From contig JAHRBS010000014.1 in the NCBI GenBank assembly GCA_024305745.1, forward strand, positions 317,501 to 381,500: a DNA stretch of 64,000 nucleotides, given 5' to 3'. Positions within the stretch are counted from its first letter, which is position 1, and every line of letters begins with the position of its first letter. Below, in pieces: positions 44,256 through 56,164 of the stretch. A program made the translations under genes and the position numbers. Source of the DNA: Polyporus tsugae (Eukaryota; Basidiomycota; Agaricomycetes; Polyporales; Polyporaceae). The notes below the pieces were generated by a model. It did no database searches, was not told the DNA's origin, and was given only the letters and a program-made list of their open reading frames with translations.

Positions 44256-46832
44256 ATGTCGGGCATGGACAGCACCTATGGCGCACTCTTCATCGGCGTC
44301 CTGGTATCGGCAGTGTGAGTCCTTTCCATGTATCGTTAGACCCTGGACTCGGATTGACTAGCATGGACTGAAGGCTGTTCGGAGTGACCATGCTCCAAGC
44401 GTTCATGTACTTCCAGCAATATCCAGCAGACAGGTGGTGGACGAAGGTCGCTGTATGCTGGCTCTGGTGAGTACTGAATCAGTCCGCCCTCGATGTCCAA
44501 TGCCCTTACCTCGCGCGTGCAGGTTTCTCGACGCTTTTCACCTATCCCTGAGCGCTCATTTTGTCTACTATTACATCGTGGTCAATTACGACAACCCCTC
44601 CGCGCTCTTGGCGATGACGTGGAGCTACAAGGTGCGGCAATCCATGTCAAGACAAATGATGCATGCTGATATACCAACAGCTCCGTTCCGTCGTAGACGT
44701 ACGTCCTTCCCCTGGTCGTAGTCGCCTGCTGCTAACACAAAAATAGGCATTCGTGGTTGTCTCCGTCCATACGTAAGTGCTATCGTTCCTCTCGATGTGT
44801 CGGGATCTCACAAAGCCTGTAGCTTGTACACCTTCCGTTTGTGGACACGTTCGTGCTGCGTTTCCACGACAGAGATCGTCCTATATCCCGCCTCGGAATA
44901 GGCTTAGAGAAGCCCCAGCGTGGTCGCCAGGGCGGTCGTGCCAGGGAACCGTCACTGGTCGCTCTCTGAGACCGTTTCGGGACAGGATACTGGACATCGC
45001 CTGTTTTGTTTCTCTCCCTCTTTGAGTTCTAATCCGGATGGTGTCATACAGTGCTCGGCATTGATGAACATGTCGAACCATTCGGAAAGGAAGACCGTCG
45101 TTGGAGTTCGCAGAAGATCACTTTGCAACAGTCTGTTGCAAGGTGGATCATGCGACGAATAGTCCCATATTTTGTAGTGAGTTGGCCCGCATTTCCTTTG
45201 CCGTTGGCTCCTGAATGACACATATTCCAGAGCCTCGTCGTCGTCATAGGTTACGGTGAGTACAGCCCCGGGAAGCATGTCAGATGACGACTGATATAGT
45301 GTCTTGCCTCCTTAGCTCTGGCTATCGGTGAGCCATATACTCTACTGTCAGGAACCCGTACGCGTGCTGAACGGATGCCCGTCGCTAGTAATGTGTCTCG
45401 AAACGTGGGTATCTGAAGTTTTATCTCGTTATCGTTATGCGCACCCTAAACGTATCCCAGGTTCAGATTAGATACTTTCGTCCGGTTATCGCACGCTCCT
45501 GTGGGTGCTCCTCTCCGATCTTCCTAATATGGTGCACTCAATATCGTTCTAGTTCGCGACATATGTGCCTCTCGTTTGCTCCACATTCACAGATATCATC
45601 ATTACTGGCTCTCTTTGCTACTTTCTTGCGCGGTGTCAGACCGAATCCGGAGCGTGGGTACCCACCGTACATTCAGCTCCAAGAATCTTTGTTGATATGC
45701 TTGCTCCCCGTTGATCGTAGCATGAACGGGGTCCTACGAACGCTGATGTTCTATATTGTGAACACAGGAATCATCAGTAGGTCAGTGCTTCAAGCGAATG
45801 CCTTTATCCTAGGGCATGTCTCAACATGTTTGACTCCCCTTAGTATGTGCTCGGTCATGGGCATTTCTATGGTCAGTAATGCGGCTACTGTTCTGGCTGG
45901 AATATCACTTACCGCGCCAAATATTAGATGATAGCGTACCCTAGGACATTCATCGCTCCTGCTATCGAATTCCTCGTCATCAAATGTGAGTGCCTTCGCT
46001 GTCGGCGATAACTTGACGCTCATTCAGCTTAGTGTACATCAATTCCTACCTTGCTATGTGAGCCATTCTTTTGCAACTATGCTGGATATCGACTTATGTA
46101 GTCTATAGGTTGAACGCGCGTGGAGACATCGCGGGCACCATCCATCGGGCACCTCCTGGGTTCACGCCGAACCCCTCCATCATGTTCCGGGACGTCGGGC
46201 TCGAGGAGAAACATCAAGTTGTCCTTGCGAGTTTCCCGCAATCTGCCTCCTCCCTCCACATGGAAATCCACCGCCCGCCCTCTCCAATCTTCGATTTTGA
46301 ATTCCCCCAGACCAACAATGAGCCGTTCCTCCTCCGCGCCCCGCGCGTCAGCCATCCCGACGTGAACCTGCCCGAGTACGACTCGATCGGATCCATCCCG
46401 TCGATGCACCTCTCCACCATCGCTGAGCGACTCGCGCTCACCCCACCCATGCCCGAGGCCGTCTCCCCGAAGTCGCGTCCTATCGAGCTCGTTGCACAAC
46501 AACCTCCTGGCGCGCTCCGGACGATTCCCTCCCTCTCTTTGCCGTCCCGCCAACATCCGCCGCAAGACTACCCGTCGCCCCCAGAGCGCACACTGTCGCC
46601 GCTGAGGTTCGGGTCCCCGCCATCGGGCGCGAACCCGCTCCAGCCGTTCGACGTCGACGTCGGACACGAGGTGCCGGGGCCGCCGATCGTGTACTCGCCG
46701 AAGGACGCGTTCACTCGGATGGTGAGCTCCGCGCGCTCGCGCGGCAAGGCGCGGCGCGCGCTGTTCGACTCGGAGCGGGGCGTGGCGATGATGTGGGGGC
46801 TGCACGACGAGCGCACCTCGTGCGCTGTATAG
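44256..46832 (+). CDS. Seven-TM membrane protein, DUF6534 family
   Basis: A many-exon gene of the Agaricomycete DUF6534 membrane family, which has no known function. The start MSGMDSTYGALFIGVLVSA leads into TM1. Then LFGVTMLQAFMYFQQYPADR, CWLWFLDAFHLSLSAHFVYY (TM2/3), a short exon LRSVVD, AFVVVSVHTLYTFRLW, then further TM exons (WIMRRIVPYFV; SLVVVIGY), ATYVPLVCSTFTDIIITGSL with CYFLARCQTES (about 45560-45660), GVLRTLMFYIVNTGIIS, MCSVMGIS, and PRTFIAPAIEFLVIK with LYINSYLAM. The C-terminal exon (46111-46832) encodes a long cytosolic tail (LNARGDIAGTIH..., Pro/Ser-rich, ending GLHDERTSCAV). Eight or more small introns were called by eye; the segment 44850-45560 is the least certain. The tail has a PPSP-rich part that could be phosphorylated. 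Confidence 0.78.
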
Positions 46833-47163
46833 CCATGGCCCGAGCCTAGGGCGGGGCGACCGGAGGTCACGTTTCGTGTTGGTATCGGTGTATTATTATA
46901 CCTGCGGATTTCAGCAGCCTTAATGGTTTGGCCCGTCGCGGGCTTCACGTTCATTTGCAGTGTCTAGTGTTTGTTGGCCATGGACTTCGCGTATGATCGT
47001 ATGATCGTTGTGTTTGAGTGGACGCGAAACGATCGACCGCACTGCCAATATTCAAGTTCGCGAACGGCATCGGCTGTACTACTGTGGACGATGTTTCATC
47101 CTCATTCATGCGAACCCCTGATGTTTATTGCCATTCAGCCCGGCACCACGACACTACGTATAC
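46833..47163. other. 3' flank of the DUF6534 gene
   Basis: No gene is seen. Confidence 0.4.
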
Positions 47164-47246
47164 GGCGACAGATTAGAATTTGCAACGACGGTTTTCATCT
47201 AGATCTGTTTCCCTCTGGGAGCGTAGGTTCGAACCCTACCTTTTGC
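47164..47246 (+). tRNA. Partial tRNA-Ser(AGA)-like sequence, probably a relic
   Basis: The 3' two-thirds of a tRNA-Ser can be read: anticodon stem ACAGA/TCTGT around a loop TTAGAA..A with anticodon AGA, split by a ~24 nt intron-like insert at the usual position after base 37; a variable arm CCC-TCT-GGG; and a T arm GTAGG-TTCGAAC-CCTAC. No matching D arm or 5' acceptor strand (which should pair with TTTTGCG) is seen upstream, so it is probably a truncated or decayed gene. Confidence 0.4.
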
Positions 47247-47412
47247 GTTCTTTCAGGATCCGCGACATACATATTCTACACCTCGTCTTTACTATTTTGA
47301 AACAACGCTGGTACTTACGAGCGCTAAAGATGCCATTGCGGGCCGGGCCTCTGGCCGCTGCTACGCCCATCATCGACATCCATGGCAACAACTTGAACAT
47401 CCCAGCAGTCAC

Positions 47413-47577
47413 ATCTCTACATACAACTTCACCAAGAGCCTCACCACTGTTTGGAGCCCGGGGCCATCCCTGTTCGGCCCGCTCACCGTGCTCGAGCTCT
47501 TCGCGTTCCATGCAGCGAAGAGCGCAGACCATCCAGTCATTCAAGCCGCGCGTCCGACGACGAGCAAGGAAATGTAG
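47413..47577 (+). pseudogene. Fragment resembling the start of an NRPS-like adenylating enzyme
   Basis: The open stretch reads PSLFGPLTVLELFAFHAAKS followed by ADHPVIQAA. The pattern LTxxELxxFHxxxSxxHPVF is typical of the first residues of fungal NRPS-like/adenylate-forming reductases. No adenylation core motifs follow and the frame closes at TAG 47575. This is a relic at best; chance similarity is possible. Confidence 0.3.
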
Positions 47578-48029
47578 TGCGCACCCTCTAGTACTGCATG
47601 CATAGAGACGTGTTGCGAGGTATTCGCAAGGCGGTCTTTTCAGACCTTTTACGTCCATCATCTGCGCTCGACGTCAGGCCATCACCGGTAGCCTCCCCTT
47701 CTGAACTGTCGTACGCATATTACTGACGTCCATTTAGACTCTACGACATTATCACCCCGCAGGTCGGCCGGATCATGTATCTCGGCCATACCCCGTCTCC
47801 CATCTCTGTCAGGACTCGGAACTAGTACTCCTCAGTCGCCGTGGCCCATCGGGTTGGGCCCTTCGCCATCCGCTCGTCAGCCACTGTGACGCTGCCATGC
47901 GGCGTGTGGCTCATGAAGCGAACGAGCAGCTAGGCCGAAACGGCTATGGACTGGCGTCCCTCCGGGTCCTGCTCCCCGGTCTGGCTCGCCCCCTGAGGTT
48001 CCCCCTCACGCAGCTCGCAGTGACAGGCG

Positions 48030-48150
48030 CCGCTGTACGCCCTGGGCGTAATCCATAACCCCGACACGGGCGCGACCGTCTCCGACTCCGCTGCGATCGC
48101 GCGATACCTCGACAAGACATATCCGGACACCCACGTGCGGAAGCGTGCCC
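48030..48150 (+). pseudogene. Fragment of a glutathione S-transferase
   Basis: The frame reads YALGVIHNPDTGATVSDSAA followed by IARYLDKTYPDTHVRKR. The N-terminal thioredoxin-fold end of fungal GSTs has this form: VIxxPxTGxxVSDSxAIAxYLDxTYPDT, where the Asp-Ser pair binds glutathione. Upstream and downstream parts of a GST were not found, so it is an orphan fragment. Confidence 0.6.
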
Positions 48151-48763
48151 AACTGCATTGCTATTCGCGTTTCCAGGAGGGGGGTTTACACAAAGAGTAG
48201 AGTACATGGCATAAGTACATTACAGGGCATCTAATCCATAATGTTAGCTTACTATTAGTATTCGGGGGGACATACAGTACGGTGCGGTATGCAGTAGTCA
48301 TGCGATATTCAGGCTGGCGGTATACTATGGATAACGGGCGGGGTACAATACAAGTACAGGGGATACAGCAACAGCAGGGGACCGTGCTCGACTGCGAAAA
48401 TCTAAGAATGGCAGCTTGGTCGGAGGCTCAGAGGAGGAGGCTACACGGGCGGACGGGCAGGCGATAAAGGTGTGCTAGTGGCTAACGGAGAGAGCGGAGG
48501 GGAGGGAATAACAGTAAACCAGCGGGTGCGTACTACGAGAAATTAGGTATACATAATGTGAAAAATAAAATGATCATATATGGGGGAGCCAAGGACGGAC
48601 TCGGAGTCGAACAAGAGGGAGGTGAGGACAGGTGACCATCCAGACACTCGTCGCCCGACAACCCGTTCCAATCCGTCGCGCCGCCGGTCCCCGAGCCCGC
48701 CGCGGCCCCCATCCATGTCGCCCATCGAACCGCCCAGCGCGTCGCCGAGCCCGCGGCCATGAG
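48151..48763. other. 3' intergenic region
   Basis: A/G-rich, low-complexity sequence (for example GGAGAGAGCGGAGGGGAGGG near 48487). No gene is recognised. It should hold the transcript end of the minus-strand regulator. Confidence 0.4.
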
Positions 48764-51700
48764 TTACTCCCACGACATGTTCTCCATGTTCATGTCCGGC
48801 GGGAGAGTCATGCCCGCCGCGGCGGTGAGTTGCGACGCCTCCTTCGAGATGTCGACGTCCGTCGCGTAGTACAGGTCCTCGACATGATTCACGCTAAAGG
48901 ATGCCGCCGGAGAGGGAACGCGGTGCAGGAAGACCGGGCTGTTCGACGCGGAGCCCCACCACCCCGAATGCGCCGTGAGCGACACGGGAGGGCGCGTCGC
49001 CTCGCGGCTGCTCCCATCGCTCCCAGCCAATGTCGGCGCAGAGGCCGGTCCTGCGCCCGCCTCGTGGGCGGACCGCGCCCCGGGGGCAGCATGAGCAGCG
49101 GCGGAGGCAGCATCGGAGCCGAAAACGGAAGCGGCGCGCCTCTTCAGGGCGAGGCGGGCGACGTGGGGCTCCATGAGCTGCTTGAGGAACTTGGCGTACA
49201 GCTGCGTGTTGTGGTGTTCGCCCAGGGAGAACTTGTCCGAGGTCCAGACGGTGAAAAGGCGCTGGACGAGCTCGACGATGCGCTCCTCCTGCTGGACGTC
49301 CAGATAGGTGTTATACTCGGGGCGCAGGCACTGCACCGATCGCCGGTCGGCAAAGCAAAAAATTGAGCATCGAGTGGCGAAAGGTGGACGAAAGAGGGAC
49401 GAATCGATCAGCAGCGAGCAGGAGGGGACCGAGCGGAGCCGCGCGGCACCAGATAGACAGATATACGTCGGTAAGGAATTACGAAGTGTGGTTTCAGGGG
49501 CGAACAGATGGGTTACATACCTTGAGAAGGACGACGGCCGCGAAGGCCGAGTGGACGTAGATGAGCTCGGGGAAGTAGGGCACGAACCCGCTGGGGACAA
49601 AGTCCTCGACCATGAGCTTGACGAGGCTGGTGGCGGCCTGCAAGCACTAGAGCCCGGGAACAGAGAAGCGTCAGATGCGGCTGGAGAACACATCGATGCA
49701 GATGCGACCTCAGGCACGGGTGTGAGCGATCGAGGGTCCTCCTCGGAGGCCACAAGGCGCAGACACGAGACCCAGTAGAGATTTGTTTAAAACCGTAAAT
49801 GAGTTACGTACCCCGGCGAAGAGCTCATTGGGCTCCATGGCCTTGTTCTTCGACATCATTTGCATGCCGCAACAGAAAATCACGAGGCGGCAGTAGTGGA
49901 ACACGCTGACACATGCGGTGGTTAGCATCCGCGCCAGACGCCCCGAGAAGTGGAGAACGCGAGGGCATTGGGTTATATGTTTTGTTCTGGGACTCACCCG
50001 TAGACGAGCGTGATCTCCAGCACAATCGCAGGATCTCCGGCAATGAAGAGGAGCACGCCGTGAGCCAATCCAGAGCACGAGATAGAGTACAGGCAAGGGG
50101 AACGTACCACTGGACTTCTTCTCGCCCTGATGGCGCTCGTCGATGACGGCCTTCCATGCCATGAGCTCGTCGTCGAATGCCTTGAATATCGCCGCCAAGT
50201 CGATGTCCTGGAAGCCCCGCACCAAACAGGCAAGATGGAAAAAAGGAGTACGGCTGCTGTCAGCGGCACCGCAAAAAGGATAGATGAAGCCGAGCAGGAT
50301 ACGTACGTCTATAGACTCGACGGAGCTCGTCCAGAATGCAGGGTTCACTGTGCCCACGAAGCGGGACATGACGATCAGCAGCTCGGTGAGGCTCGTCAGG
50401 TAGCCGTCGCACTGGTTGTGGTACTTGAAGTTGTGCAGCCACGACGCCGCGTTCCGGACGGTCTGTGCAGTGCGGGGCGTCGATCGGGTGCGGGGCGCGC
50501 ATGCGGCGCAGGAAAGTTATCACAGTACAATGAGTCCCGAGGCAGCTAAGCGCGGAGCTCTTAGAGCGTCGTACTTACCGCGTCCTCCCGGACCATCCAC
50601 ACCTTGCCCGATTGGATGCACAGGCAGCGGTCCATGATGAAGCACATCAACCACATCCGCGTGCGGTTGTGGCTCTCCCGCTCCTGCCGTTCGTCCGCGA
50701 ACGGCTCTGGGATCCGGCTCAGGTTCAGCTCCGTCGCCAGCCTGTTGTGCCGTGCCAAACATATCGCGTCCAGAAAAAATCATAAGAAGAGCAAAAGGTG
50801 TCAGCCAGAACCCCCTTCGCACGCATGACCATGACAGAACGAAATGACGCACCGGAACGCGATCCCGGTGTAGCACCACGAGCGGTCCTCCTCCCACCGC
50901 CGGGCGGGCGGGTTGTACACGCTCCACAGCGCGAACGCTTGACACATCTCCACCGTCTTCCACCCGTCGATGACCGCGTTTGCCGCCGCCGCCTTGGCAA
51001 AGTGGATCGCCATGCCGTAGATCTGCGGCTTCTCCTTGTAGTACCGCGATGCCACCGTGCAGACTACATAACATGGAGAGATTTTCCGCCATCAGCACGG
51101 GCCCGCGGATCGGACGGACAACAAGCGAGATGAAGATACGCACTGACGGTGAACAGGAACGGGCATCGGGCGAGCACAGACGCGGGGCTGTGGATGTTCT
51201 CGTCCAGGATGGGGATTATCGGCTGTAAAGTAGAGGCCTCAAATTAGATTCCGAGTCGTTAGGCCGGGGCCGCGAGGTTCTAGCTTGCCGAGAAAATTGA
51301 TGGCGCGTGATATCGATTGAATATTGGACACCCGGACTTACGTTAATCCATTTGTAGTGGCTAATCCAGGCGAAGTTCGCGAGCGCACCAGGCAGGGATG
51401 GAAAGAAGCGTCAGTTCAATGGGCTCGTCGTTAGGGTCGCAACCACTGCTTGGCGAAGGTGCGAGATAGGGAGTAGTACTAGGGACGCACATCTCGAACA
51501 GGGCCGTCACATCCTCGGGGGTCACCAGCCCAGAGAGCAGGATGTCCGGCGCAGCCTGACGCTCGACGATGAGCCGGCGCAATTGGAGGTTAGCCTGGGG
51601 ACCTGTTGCAGTTCCGCAACGCAACGCTGAATGTCAATGACGTCGGTGTCGGTGGCTCACAGGCGAGATACGCACCTGGGAGAAAGTAGCTCTCGCCCGC

Positions 51701-53321
51701 GACGCCCTTGGACTCGTGCGAGTGAGCCGAGTCCGTGCTCGAGTCGTCCGGCATCGCGCTCGCCGCAGCCCAGCTGCTCTGCAGCGCGGCAGTCGCCATG
51801 ATCCCCGACGGCGCCATCGCCTCCAGGATCGTGTCGAACGGCTGCACCGCCCGCTCGACCGAGCTCCCGCGCACCGGGCTCGTCGCGCCGTCGCCACCCT
51901 GGGGGGCGGAGGCAGTAGCAGCCGCCGCGGCAGTGTCCATGTCCTCGTCGGTGTCCGAGTCCTCGTCAGAGATGATGTCCTCGAGCGCGGAGATATCGAA
52001 GCGTGCGCGGGCGTGGCCGAGGACGCGCTGCCCGGCCTGATGCGCGGCGCGCTCAAGGTAGGAGAGGATGCCAGTGTTGCGATACTCTGTACGCTCCTTG
52101 GAACTCAGCGGGAGGCGCGCGGGGACAAGCGTGAGCGGGGTCGCCATCGTGGGCCCGGGGTTGACGCGCGAGAGGAGATTGTCAATCATTGTGTCCTTTT
52201 CGCGGATTTGTTGCCGAAGGACCATACGCATGCTGTGATGCGCCGCAAATGTCGGGTGTGGGCCGCGTCGCAGCATGGCAGGGAGTATGCTCGTCAGCGG
52301 AAAGGACGGCGCGCATATACGGGGACCACTCAGACTCACTCAGGCCCGCGGGGTTTCCGTCCGAGAGAGACGCACTCGTACCCGCCCGTAGTGCATCGCG
52401 AGCATACTTGGTCTTCTGGGTTCGTGAACGTGCATTTCATCTGCACGACGACGAACAACAACCAATCAAATAAGTGCAGAGCTCTAGTCAGCGGGGTCCC
52501 CACGCGAAGCACGACGATGACATGACGGACCTTGAGTCGTCGACAGCGAGCGCAGGCCCCGATGCGCTTCGCAGTGACCTGACGGGCGGCGCGAGGGTGG
52601 TTCCTATCGGGCTGTACACTCCCGCCACCGCCGTCCATGCTGCAAGGGATCCCCTGGACGTGCGGGTCGAGCGAGAAGTGGGACGGGTCCGGGATGTATA
52701 CATGGGCGCGCTCTAGAGGGTAGAACGCGTCGAGCGATGAGTTATGGTCATTCACCTGCGCCGTGCCAATCTGCGGAGCGTATCCTGCAGGCGGTCATTC
52801 CAGACGTCAGCGCCCGCGATCGCGATCAGGTTGGCCGCGCGTCTCGACCGCGACGGCCATATGGAGGCGCGGTCACTCACCGCCGTCGACATACGGGCCG
52901 GGCATGGGGTGCACTGTACACGGGCGAGGCCACAAAGGAGATAAGAAGGTTATTAGCTTCAAGTATCTCAGACTCATGGCGCCAACCAAGGATCGGGCGT
53001 GCACGTACGTTGATGGGCGGACATCGGTGGCCACTGGCCGTCTTGCGAGTGCTGGTGCTGGTGCTGGTGCTGCTGGTGGAAGTGGTGGAGGGGAGCGAAG
53101 TAGGTCTCGGGGGAGTGCGAGGAGAGCGGAGATGGAACGCGCTGTTGGCCCAGCCCGGTGGGGACCGGGGAGAGATCGCGGTCGGGGGCGGACTCGGACG
53201 CAGGGTGTTGCCAGCCGTTGGAAGGGGGCGCGTACAGGTCGACACGCGGCAGCGATCCGCCAATGCGGGGGTCCATGATAGTGTGCAGGCGGTCGGGGAT
53301 GTGGTAGTCGGTGGTGTACAT
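48764..53321 (-). CDS. Zn2Cys6 transcription factor with Fungal_trans domain
   Basis: A nuclear regulator of the Gal4-type family; its target genes are unknown. The start is MYTTDYHIPDRLHTIMDPRI at 53321. Exons: 53321-53009, 52913-52881, 52784-52531, 52440-52340, then one starting at 52232, and about nine more. The N-terminus is disordered with a His/Gln tract (HQQHQHQHQHQ). The Zn2Cys6 cluster spans exons 3-4: CARCRRLK joined to MKC, then CSRC and YEC (C-x2-C-x6-C-x8-C-x2-C-x6-C). A linker (REKDTMIDNLLSR) and an acidic stretch (EDIISDEDSDTDEDMD) follow. The Fungal_trans region includes QAAPDILLSGLVTPEDVTAL, SPFLFTVICTVASRYYKEKP, RWEEDRSWCYTGIAFR, RMWLMCFIMDRCLCIQSGK and VFHYCRLVIFCCGMQMMSK. 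The C-terminus ends MNMENMSWE. No frame break was found. Confidence 0.88.
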
Positions 53322-56164
53322 GGCGGGGGGGCGTGTCAAGGCTGAGGATGACTTTTGGGCGAAGTGAACTGACCTGGAAGAATTGAGCAGCCCTTATGCG
53401 TGCGCGGGATGGCCACCGAGACTTACTCAGCCAGCATACAATTCGCACAAAGTGATAATCACTCACATTGACAACAAGGGTCTTTGGGCGCACGCGAATC
53501 GTTGCGAGGCGCGAAACCCCCTTGTGAAAATGGGAAGGTTCACGGACCCAATAAGCTCGTCTTCCCCAATGCAAACTCTGCACGGTCAGCGCCGCACCGA
53601 AACGGAAGGAAACCTTAACATACCACCGAACGTGCCAGTGGTCAGTGTCAATGCACAGCGAGTCGATCGGCGTGCCACCCGTTCGAAACGAGTACCCGAG
53701 GTGGCGCTGCAGCGCACAGAACAGCGACCACCTCGACGTTCCTGAGTTTAGGCTGTTGCCCGCATACATACGCCCCGTTAAGCAACGTTGTTCAACGAGC
53801 CGAAAGGGTCGCAGCCTAGGCCACACACCAGGAATTTGCGATGCGATGGGTCGATACCGATGCGCCCGAGCCCGTGACCTCCCGAAAGCGGCGGTAGCCC
53901 TTCCCGAACCGTTTAGCGCGAAAGCCCGGTCGCGAAACCGGCCTAGTGCCCACCGCAAGGGTATACTTGGTTGATCCAGTGGGCGAGTATGTACCAAGTA
54001 TGTACCGCGACTTAGCTCGCTGCACCGCCTCGGTGTTGCGGGCTGCCTTCCACGCTCTATGACGTTCAGATCTCCCGCCGCAGGAATTCGAACCTGAGGA
54101 CGATCGCTTCCCACGTGCGAATCGGAGGCGCAAGTAAGCCGCTATATCTGCGATAGATCGGCAACGCAGACGTGAGCCTGACGACCGGCATACAGTAGGT
54201 GTGCGTGCGCAATTGCAACATCGAGATTACATGTCCATGTACTTTCGGCCCTATTACAGCAGATGCGTCCCGTAACCCTCCCCCCCCCCCCGCTGCATCC
54301 CACCGGCCACCGCAACCGCAGTAACCCGCATAGATAACTCATAGAACATGACTGACTGGCCCGAATTGCCACTTATTCTGCTCTCCGCAGGGTCTCGCGA
54401 TTGAGCTTCGAATTCTTTTTTTGGCGTCGTCAGCATCCCGTGCGTCGTCCTTCTGGCAAAACCGAATTTGCGATTCTACATGAGTACTGTGGCCGACGCC
54501 GTCATGCATTGCGCGTCGTGCTCCGTCGGACCTCCTCTTCTCGTCCGTGCGGAGCTCGTACAGGTATCATCACGAGCTCGCACATGCCGACATAGATAGC
54601 ACTAGGGTTTAACTCTCTTGGCGCCCCCCCCCCAAGGCGCGCGTAGTCCAAGCTCGTTGATGACTTGGTCGGCTGTGGCTAATACCTCCCCACGGTGGCG
54701 CTCTGGTGACGCTCGCCGGCGCACTGCAGGAGGCAAATATGTAGAGCAGAGAAAGAACATCAGGGATGAGATGGGGTCGGATGGGAGGGTCGGATGGGCA
54801 CTCTGACGCGGCCCGGGGGCAGGCAGCGGAGATTACACGACGCGACGCGGCAGCTGTCTGTCCGGCTGCGCACGGACGAACGCGCGTTCTGCGAATAGTA
54901 CCAAGGACATCGACATCCGGATGTGGCACGAGCCCTTGATGAGCAGAGTTAGGGGTCGAGGACGGGGGGGGGAGTGTGACGAGACGAGACGAGGGAAGAG
55001 AAGAAGGCGTGCCGCAGCGGAAGATGGCCGGATTGTTATTCTGGCCAGTGCGCCCGGGAACTCTTGGAGAGTCGGAGTGAGGTTGACATGTGCGGACACA
55101 GGCAGGACTTCTCGTCCGGCTGGGCTGTGGGTTGGACGGCGTGCGTGGTGTTGGTCGTTGCAGGGTACATGGCTAGCTCAGCCCAGCTGGGCACGCGGGT
55201 GCGTCGACCGTCCCCAGCCTTGGAAGCGAAAGCCTGTTTGAAGTGTGCCCTGCAGGGCGGTGCGCGCCGGCATGCACGTCTTCGTTCGGCAACATTCGCT
55301 TGCATTGTATCCTGCGGCCTGATGGGCGGCGTTTGGACGGAGGACTCCTAAGCCGAGGGCCCGTGAGAGCGAGCGCGATGGTGCCGTTAAGAGTCTATAT
55401 GTGGAGATATGCATGCATCTAGAACCCAGCACAATGGGGACATCGCACAGCGAATACACTTACGACAAACACGCGGTCAGCTACAGTGGCGCGATCCGAG
55501 GAGGCAGGGAAGAGACTCACGCTATTGAAAGCAGCTGCCCATTGAACACTACTCCGTCAGGGCTGCTCGGAGCACAACATAGCCATTCAGAGCGGAAGGT
55601 TCAATGCGGACGCCGCTGCGGCGGCCGTTTGGACAGGAGGATCGCCAGCGTCGGTCATTGCGGCTTTTTCGCGGCTTTGGGAGAAAAAGGGGATGCTGAC
55701 AGGCAGGCGACCTACTCGTATGGGTTTAACTACACACAGTGCCATCTAGGATGATTGAGTGCTGATTGGGGGAGATGATCGGCGGATGTGGCGAGGACTT
55801 ACTGCCAGTGAGTGCCGACGATCCTATGTGAGCAGGCTTACGATCGTCTATGCGGTGCTTTCCGTGTAGATGCCGTACTGCACTCGACGCGGTCCATCCA
55901 TTACCGAATCCAAAGCGGCGTGCATGTGTGGGGTACGTGACACAAAGAAAGGCCGGGAGCAGCATGGAAAGACACCCATCGCACGGCGAGTTGGTCGAGA
56001 GTCCAGACCCTGTTGTGAATGCACGCCGCACATACAATGTGCACTACCCCATAGGCGCTGCTTGGTCCTCCACGCGTCCGAACCGTCGAAACTTTGTTCT
56101 GACATTGAGGATTAAGTGACGAGTCCGAGGAATGTCTGTATCGCGGATGAGGTTAAATGAGTGG
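53322..56164. other. Long intergenic interval (2.8 kb)
   Basis: The part next to 53321 is the 5' region of the transcription factor. No other gene is recognised. Homopolymer C tracts occur near 54280-54292 and 54624-54632, and a G tract near 54965. A sequence at about 54060-54130 looks faintly like a decayed tRNA on the minus strand (see rejected items). Confidence 0.4.

Noticed and set aside
46077..46805. 242-codon minus-strand frame opposite the DUF6534 tail
   Set aside because: Arg-rich antisense shadow of the last coding exon.
53965..53980. TACTTGGTTGATCC resembling the 5' end of 18S rRNA
   Set aside because: The match stops after about 14 bases and no further rRNA sequence follows.
52873..54114. 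413-codon minus-strand open frame
   Set aside because: It overlaps the first exons of the Zn2Cys6 gene in another frame and has no motif; GC-rich codon composition explains the length.
54060..54130. tRNA-Ala-like sequence on the minus strand (GGTTCGAATTCC, TTCGCAC loop)
   Set aside because: The T stem has mismatches and the anticodon and acceptor stems do not pair; at most a very decayed relic.
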